Shown in pieces: positions 7,169 through 10,818 of a stretch of 10,818 bases of DNA (position 1 is the first letter of the stretch; each line of letters begins with the position of its first letter). The DNA lies in the NCBI GenBank assembly GCA_964369525.1, contig CAYJEW010000059.1:1-10818 (forward strand), in the 5' to 3' direction. The notes beneath the pieces were generated by a model. It was given only the letters and a program-made list of their open reading frames with translations. It was not told the DNA's origin and searched no databases. This stretch comes from JAAYCI01 sp964369525. GTDB lineage: Bacteria; Bacillota; Clostridia; Oscillospirales; Ruminococcaceae. The position numbers and the translations under genes are program-made.

Positions 7169-7187
7169 TATGTAATATAATTACATA
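7169..7187. promoter_or_regulatory. Perfect 19-base palindrome, likely operator
   Basis: TATGTAAT-ATA-ATTACATA is an inverted repeat of two 8-base arms around a 3-base centre, typical of a site for a dimeric repressor. It lies just downstream of the predicted GNAT -10 element, at or near the transcription start, where a bound protein would block transcription. The centre also spells TATAAT on the + strand (7176-7181). The regulator is not encoded in this window as far as I can tell. Confidence 0.6.
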
Positions 7188-7194
7188 TAAAGAT

Positions 7195-7224
7195 AGTTTA
7201 TCACAGCACAAAATACGCTGTCAA
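7195..7224 (-). promoter_or_regulatory. Promoter of the GNAT gene
   Basis: On the minus strand a consensus TTGACA (7224-7219) is followed by an 18-base spacer and TAAACT (7200-7195, four of six consensus bases). Transcription would begin near 7188, about 60 bases before the start codon, at the edge of the palindrome. Confidence 0.55.
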
Positions 7225-7260
7225 CGGCAGAGGCGCCCCGCTTTGGCGCACAACCGCCAT

Positions 7261-7280
7261 AAGGCAACGGGAGTTGCCTT
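7261..7280. repeat. Perfect 8-bp stem-loop in intergenic region
   Basis: AAGGCAAC and GTTGCCTT pair perfectly around a GGGA loop. No T-run follows on either strand, so it is not an ordinary terminator. Confidence 0.75.
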
Positions 7281-7319
7281 AGCCTTGCCATACATAAACT
7301 TCCCTGCCATATCACCGCA

Positions 7320-7353
7320 CTTTGCAGTGCGGCTTTGCAGTGCGGATTTGCAG
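7320..7353. repeat. 13-base tandem direct repeat, about 2.5 copies
   Basis: CTTTGCAGTGCGG is at 7320-7332 and again at 7333-7345, followed by a partial copy ATTTGCAG. Either of the first two copies could pair with CCGCACT at 7315-7321, giving alternative hairpins. Confidence 0.8.
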
Positions 7354-7453
7354 AGCAGCAGTTTTTATTTTATTGCATTTTTAATCTTTTATGCCATTTT
7401 TTATGCCTATACATTTGCTTTTCTTGCACTATTTTAGCACAGCATAACCACAC

Positions 7454-8410
7454 CTACGGGTTCACCACATTTATTGGTGCACCCTGCAAAAACGCCTGTA
7501 AATTTTCTGCCACATAGTCTAAAAGGCGCTGACGGGTTTCGGTGGCCACCCAGGCAATATGGGGAGTAATATAGCAATTTTTTGCGCTAAGCAGTGGGCT
7601 GCTGGGCGGCGCAGGCTCTATTGCGGTAACGTCCAGCCCTGCCGCCGTAAGATACCCTTGGTTTAGCGCATCGGCCAAATCTTGCTCTACCACAAGGCCG
7701 CCTCTGGCTGTATTTAGCAGTATTGCGCCTTTTTTCATCTTAGATATGGTGTTTTTATTTATCAGCTCGCGTGTTTGCGGCAGCAGCGGACAGTGCAACG
7801 ATACCACATCGCTCTGCGCCAACAGCTCGTCTAGGCTTACATATTCGGCAATTTCTTTGCCTTTTTCGGTGGGGCGCGAGCCAGCACAAACCACCCGCAT
7901 GCCCAGCGCCTGCGCTATGCGTGCTGTGGCGTAGCCTATATTGCCAAAGCCCACCGCACCAAATGTTTTGCCACACAGCTCTTGCAATGGGTGATTCCAA
8001 AAGCTCCACCTTCCGCTTTGTTGCCAGTGGCCACCACGCACCGCTGTACTGTGTGTGCCCACATGGTTGGTAATCTCCAAAAGCAGTGCCATAGTATGCT
8101 GTGCCACACCCATGGTGCTGTAGTTTGGCACGTTGCTTACCACAACGCCATGCTGTTTTGCCGCCTGCAAATCAATAATGTTGTACCCGGTAGACAAAAG
8201 CCCTACATACCGCAGGTTTTTGCACGCTTCAAACTCCCTTTGCTTTAGCGGCACCTTGTTGGTTATAACTATTTCAGCATCGCCTATGCGCTGTGCCTGT
8301 GTGCCTATTTCTGTGGTGTTGTGCACCTTTAGCTCGCCAAAAGCCGCCAGCGCCTGCCAGCTCAAGTCTCCGGGGTTTGCTATCTCGCCGTCTAAAACAA
8401 CAATTTTCAT
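7454..8410 (-). CDS. D-isomer-specific 2-hydroxyacid dehydrogenase, glycerate dehydrogenase-like
   Basis: This 318-residue NAD(P)-dependent cytoplasmic enzyme interconverts a D-2-hydroxyacid and its 2-oxoacid. The length is normal for the family. The substrate-domain signature is 'STGYNIIDLQAA' (73-84) with 'VPNYSTMGVAQHTMALLLE' (94-112). The Rossmann motif is GFGNIG (154-159). The catalytic Arg236 ('NTARGG'), Glu265 ('DVTAIEP') and His284 ('TPHIAW') are all present. The closest look is to glycerate/hydroxypyruvate reductases (HprA type), though D-lactate dehydrogenase-like relatives share these motifs, so the substrate is inferred. The start ATG at 8410 has GGGAAGG 8 bases upstream. It follows glmM by 80 bases across an imperfect hairpin, so cotranscription by readthrough is possible. 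Confidence 0.93.
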   Translation of the reverse strand: MKIVVLDGEIANPGDLSWQALAAFGELKVHNTTEIGTQAQRIGDAEIVITNKVPLKQREFEACKNLRYVGLLSTGYNIIDLQAAKQHGVVVSNVPNYSTMGVAQHTMALLLEITNHVGTHSTAVRGGHWQQSGRWSFWNHPLQELCGKTFGAVGFGNIGYATARIAQALGMRVVCAGSRPTEKGKEIAEYVSLDELLAQSDVVSLHCPLLPQTRELINKNTISKMKKGAILLNTARGGLVVEQDLADALNQGYLTAAGLDVTAIEPAPPSSPLLSAKNCYITPHIAWVATETRQRLLDYVAENLQAFLQGAPINVVNP

Positions 8411-8430
8411 TGCGCACGCCTTCCCTCTTT

Positions 8431-8467
8431 AAAATATTGCTGCCGCCCACTGCAAACAGCGGGCGGC
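8431..8467 (-). terminator. Imperfect terminator-like hairpin after glmM
   Basis: GCCGCCC plus CTG (8467-8457 on the minus strand) pair with CAG plus GGGCGGC around a TTTG loop, an 11-bp stem with one G.U pair. The tail is AGCAATATTTT, not a clean T-run, so termination is probably partial and may leave some readthrough into the dehydrogenase gene. Confidence 0.5.
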
Positions 8468-8490
8468 ATTATGCATTTTTATCACTTTAT

Positions 8491-9840
8491 CTAGGTTAGC
8501 TCTGCCTTTACCACCTTAGCAATGGCGTTGGCCGCATCTTTTATCTCTTTTTCGTCCTTGCCCTCCACCATAACACGGATAAGCGGCTCTGTGCCGGAAA
8601 CACGCACAACTACACGGCCTTCATTACCCAGCTTTTTCTTCTCGCTCTCCACAATATCGTGCACCGCTTCGTTGTTGTAAAACGCCAGCTTACCATGCGG
8701 CGACACGGTTACGTTTACCATAACCTGCGGATACCTTTTCATTACAGAAGCAAGCTCGCTTAGCTTTTTGCCACTGCGCCGCATGTGGCTAAGCAGCTGT
8801 ATGGCTGTAAGCTGGCCATCGCCTGTTGTGGCAAAATCCCGAAAAATTACATGCCCGCTCTGCTCACCGCCAAAGCAATAACCCTCTATCTCTATCTCTT
8901 CCAGCACATACCTGTCGCCCACCTTGGTGGACTCAAAGCGAATGCCCTGCTCCTCGCAAAACTTGTGAAAGCCCATGTTGGTCATAATGGTTCCCACCAC
9001 CGTGTCGCGGCGCAGTTTGCCGCGCTCTTTCATGTCCAGCGCGCAGATGGCCATAATAAAGTCGCCGTCTACCACATTACCTTTTTCGTCTACACACAGG
9101 CAGCGGTCGGCGTCGCCGTCAAATGCCACGCCTGCGTCAAAGCCACCCTCTACAACCCGCTTTTGCAGTGTTTGCATGTGGGTACTGCCGCAGTTTTCGT
9201 TTATGTTCACCCCGTCGGGGTCGCACGCCAAATACTCCACCTCGGCCCCCAGCTCTTCAAACAGGCTTTTTGCCGTAACGCTGGCGCTACCGTTTGCGCA
9301 GTCTACCACCACGCGCAGCCCCTCCAGCGAGGTTGGCACAGTTGTGCGCAGGTAGGCCACATAGTCTTCGGCCGCTGTTTTGCGGTAGCTCATGGTGCCA
9401 AGGTTCTCGTTTTGCACCAGCGATACCGTATCCGGCTCGTCCAGTACCAGCGCTTCTATCTGGTTTTCAAGATCGTCCGGCAGCTTAAAGCCGTCGCCAC
9501 TAAATAGTTTAATTCCGTTGTAGTTATACGGGTTGTGGCTGGCGCTAATCATAATACCTGCGTCGGCCTTATAGGTACGCACCAGGGTTGCCACAGCCGG
9601 CGTGGGCACAACCCCCACAATAATAGCGTCTGCGCCCACACTGCAAAGCCCCGCGGCCAGTGCGCTTTCCAGCATGTCGGAGGAAAGGCGGGTGTCTTTA
9701 CCTATAACCACCAGCGGCCTGCGCCTGCGCCCTTGCGCCAGTACGGCCGCTGCCGCACGCCCAACGCTAAGCGCCAGCTCTGCTGTCATCATTTCGTTTG
9801 CTATTCCGCGTATTCCATCGGTGCCAAACAATCTTGCCAT
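8491..9840 (-). CDS. glmM: Phosphoglucosamine mutase
   Basis: GlmM converts glucosamine-6-phosphate to glucosamine-1-phosphate on the route to UDP-GlcNAc, the precursor of peptidoglycan and other wall polymers. At 449 residues it has the standard length, beginning with the hallmark 'MARLFGTDGIRGIAN'. The active-site serine that carries the phosphate is Ser101 in 'ISASHNPYNYNGIKLF'. The metal-binding loop is 'DGDADR' (Asp241, Asp243, Asp245). The sugar-binding loop is 'GEQSGH' (325-330), and the phosphate-binding loop is 'RVSGTEPLIRV' (413-423). AAGGAG lies 9 bases before the ATG. It follows the beta-helix gene by 56 bases with no strong terminator, so the two are probably cotranscribed. Confidence 0.98.
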   Translation of the reverse strand: MARLFGTDGIRGIANEMMTAELALSVGRAAAAVLAQGRRRRPLVVIGKDTRLSSDMLESALAAGLCSVGADAIIVGVVPTPAVATLVRTYKADAGIMISASHNPYNYNGIKLFSGDGFKLPDDLENQIEALVLDEPDTVSLVQNENLGTMSYRKTAAEDYVAYLRTTVPTSLEGLRVVVDCANGSASVTAKSLFEELGAEVEYLACDPDGVNINENCGSTHMQTLQKRVVEGGFDAGVAFDGDADRCLCVDEKGNVVDGDFIMAICALDMKERGKLRRDTVVGTIMTNMGFHKFCEEQGIRFESTKVGDRYVLEEIEIEGYCFGGEQSGHVIFRDFATTGDGQLTAIQLLSHMRRSGKKLSELASVMKRYPQVMVNVTVSPHGKLAFYNNEAVHDIVESEKKKLGNEGRVVVRVSGTEPLIRVMVEGKDEKEIKDAANAIAKVVKAELT

Positions 9841-9896
9841 TCGTGTTTGCTCCTTTGCTTTAGCGCCGCATTAGCGCTATTTTCGGCTTTATGCCG

Positions 9897-10565
9897 TTAT
9901 TCTGCCTTGGCCACAATCTCTCCCGGCCCTTTGTATATATGCTCTGCCGCCACCTGCCCGCGCACATGGCTTGTGGGATACACACTGGCTCCACGCCCTA
10001 AAATACAGCCCGGCGCAAGCGCACTGTTGCAACCAACCTCCACAAAATCCCCTGCCATAAGCCCCACCTTTTTGCGTCCGGTGGGCAGCTCTTCTTCAGC
10101 AGTTTTAACAACAACAAGACTTTTATCACTTTTTACGTTTGTGGTTACTACCCCAGCACCTAGATGTGCTTTGTAGCCTAGCACCGAGTCGCCCACATAG
10201 TTAAAATGGGGCACCTGCACACCGTCAAACAGCACACAATTCTTTAGCTCGGTGCTGTTGCCCACAACAGCGCCTTTGCCCACAATAGCCGCCCCGCGAA
10301 TAAACGCGCAGTGCCGCACCTCGGCGCCCTCGTCTATAATACATGGGCCGCCAATATGCGCATTTGCCGCTACTTTAGCGCTTTTTGCCACCCACACATC
10401 TTCGCCACGTTGCTCATATAGTTCTTTGGGTAGGGTGGGCCCAAGCTGCAATATAAAGCTGTTTATGTTTTCAAGCACCTGCCAAGGGTACACAGCATCG
10501 TTAAAAAGTGCCGCCGCAATGGTTTTAGACATATCAAAAAGCTCCTGCACTTTGTACACAGCCAT
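9897..10565 (-). CDS. GlmU/DapH-related left-handed beta-helix protein
   Basis: This 222-residue protein resembles the C-terminal, hexapeptide-repeat half of GlmU without the nucleotidyltransferase half. After an N-terminal helical segment ('YKVQELFDMSKTIAAALF', 4-21, and 'YPWQVLENINSFI') come hexapeptide-type coils from ~57 to 205. Family landmarks are 'RHCAFIRG' (84-91), 'VVGNSTELKN' (100-109), 'QVPHFNYVGDSVLGYKAHLGAG' (117-138) and 'GDFVEVGCNSALAPGCILG' (172-190). His120 and the 'GYKAHLGAG' motif match the acyltransferase active-site region of GlmU as I know it. Such proteins are often annotated in Clostridia as UDP-GlcNAc pyrophosphorylase, which is misleading because the pyrophosphorylase domain is absent. 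With glmM directly downstream, acetylation of an amino sugar is a fair inference. AAGGGGG lies 7 bases before the ATG, and a good promoter is upstream. Confidence 0.85.
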   Translation of the reverse strand: MAVYKVQELFDMSKTIAAALFNDAVYPWQVLENINSFILQLGPTLPKELYEQRGEDVWVAKSAKVAANAHIGGPCIIDEGAEVRHCAFIRGAAIVGKGAVVGNSTELKNCVLFDGVQVPHFNYVGDSVLGYKAHLGAGVVTTNVKSDKSLVVVKTAEEELPTGRKKVGLMAGDFVEVGCNSALAPGCILGRGASVYPTSHVRGQVAAEHIYKGPGEIVAKAE

Positions 10566-10600
10566 GTAAGCACCCCCTTATTTATTTATATGCTTATTTT

Positions 10601-10629
10601 ATTATACGAAACCCTTAATTAAAAAGCAA
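10601..10629 (-). promoter_or_regulatory. Promoter of the beta-helix/glmM genes
   Basis: A perfect TATAAT lies at 10606-10601 on the minus strand. TTGCTT (10629-10624) stands at 17-base spacing as a partial -35. Transcription would start near 10594, about 30 bases before the ATG. Confidence 0.6.
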
Positions 10630-10653
10630 TTATTACAAAGCTTAAACTACCCC

Positions 10654-10682
10654 TTTTCAAGTGCGCATTTTTTTGCTATAAT
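10654..10682 (+). promoter_or_regulatory. Promoter of the tRNA gene
   Basis: A perfect TATAAT at 10677-10682 is preceded by TGC, making an extended -10 element. TTTTCA (10654-10659) at 17-base spacing matches four of six -35 bases. It points away from the beta-helix/glmM promoter. The start would be near 10689, giving a leader of roughly 70 bases before the tRNA. Confidence 0.7.
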
Positions 10683-10743
10683 GTCATAGTACTGATGGTG
10701 GCAACTGTTTTTTTTTGCTACTGTTGGGTTGCATTTTATGCAT

Positions 10744-10759
10744 CCGCATTTTTATGCGG
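10744..10759 (+). repeat. Hairpin at the 5' boundary of the tRNA
   Basis: CCGCAT (10744-10749) pairs with ATGCGG (10754-10759) around TTTT. The right arm includes the first two G residues of the mature tRNA, so this stem competes with the acceptor stem in the precursor. Confidence 0.6.
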
Positions 10760-10818
10760 GCCTTTAGCTCAGTTGGTTAGAGCATCCGGCTCATAACCGG
10801 ACGGTCCTGGGTTCAAGT
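10758..10818 (+). tRNA. tRNA with anticodon CAU (elongator Met or lysidine-type Ile2), 3' end cut off
   Basis: The cloverleaf is readable up to the T-loop. The 5' acceptor strand is GGGCCTT (10758-10764). The D arm is GCTC/GAGC with loop AGTTGGTTA. The anticodon stem TCCGG/CCGGA holds loop CTCATAA (10790-10796), with anticodon CAU at 10792-10794. The variable loop is CGGTC, and the T arm begins CTGGG TTCAAGT, where the window ends. It is not the initiator tRNA: the anticodon stem lacks the three stacked G-C pairs (GGG/CCC) beside the loop. CAU is shared by elongator tRNA-Met and by tRNA-Ile2, whose C is modified to lysidine. The CTTTAGCTCAGTTGGTTAGAGCA body resembles what I recall of Ile2-type genes, but I cannot decide. 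Confidence 0.92.

Larger units (their letters stand above)
7147..7453. other. Intergenic region with promoter, palindrome and three stem-loops
   Basis: This stretch of about 300 bases holds no convincing gene. It carries the GNAT promoter and palindrome (7169-7224). A GC-rich block follows with three hairpins: GCGCC/GGCGC (7233-7237 with 7245-7249), AAGGCAAC/GTTGCCTT with loop GGGA (7261-7280), and CCGCACT/AGTGCGG with loop TTGC (7315-7332). The rest (7361-7440) is AT-rich. None of the hairpins is followed directly by a T-run on either strand, so I see no clear terminator for the dehydrogenase gene that ends at 7454. Confidence 0.7.

Noticed and set aside
8785..9507. A 240-codon + strand open frame
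   Set aside because: It lies opposite glmM, whose catalytic motifs are all present. No family pattern is visible in the + frame.
9535..10176. A 213-codon + strand open frame across the glmM/beta-helix gene junction
   Set aside because: It spans two well-supported minus-strand genes and has no recognisable domain.
10693..10716. Possible T-box element (GATGGTGGCAAC followed by a T-run) in the tRNA leader
   Set aside because: The string only partly resembles the T-box consensus. It lies a few bases from the predicted transcription start, leaving no room for a specifier stem, and the downstream gene is a tRNA, not a synthetase or amino acid gene.

Overview
The window looks like a chromosomal segment from a member of the Firmicutes, probably class Clostridia, of moderate GC content. 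The evidence is strong purine-rich ribosome binding sites (AGGAGG, GGGAGGG, AAGGAG), a class III fructose-1,6-bisphosphatase, an AzlC/AzlD pair, a GlmU-related left-handed beta-helix protein next to glmM, and a secreted Ig-like/beta-helix surface protein. I saw no insertion sequence, phage gene or CRISPR array. Genus cannot be decided from the sequence alone.

Layout. At the left edge, on the + strand, is the 3' part of a secreted surface protein (up to 1082). It is closed by a very strong intrinsic terminator (1140-1176) lying between two convergent genes. From 1231 to 10565 every gene is on the minus strand. In the direction of transcription these are: a beta-helix hexapeptide-repeat protein (10565-9897), glmM (9840-8491), a D-2-hydroxyacid dehydrogenase (8410-7454), a structured intergenic region carrying a promoter and a perfect palindrome, a GNAT acetyltransferase (7128-6613), fbp (6519-4579), a doubtful 44-codon ORF, a large four-helix membrane protein with a long acidic repetitive tail (4384-2312), a terminator hairpin, and azlC-azlD (2249-1231). 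At the right edge, divergent from this run and on the + strand, is a tRNA with anticodon CAU, cut off by the window end.

How the genes relate. glmM and the beta-helix gene form a likely amino-sugar/cell-envelope pair behind a good promoter. The dehydrogenase follows an imperfect hairpin and may be read through. The GNAT gene has its own promoter with a palindromic operator candidate near the predicted start of transcription, and fbp follows it closely. fbp is the gluconeogenic bisphosphatase, and its fructose-6-phosphate product also feeds GlcN-6-P, the substrate of GlmM, although no direct coupling is shown. azlC-azlD overlap by ATGA and encode a two-subunit branched-chain amino acid exporter.

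The least explained parts are the 690-residue repetitive membrane protein (54-bp tandem repeats, a duplicated Trp-containing helix motif, a lysine-rich C-terminal end) and the hairpin-rich intergenic region at 7188-7360. No complete novel multi-gene system was recognised.
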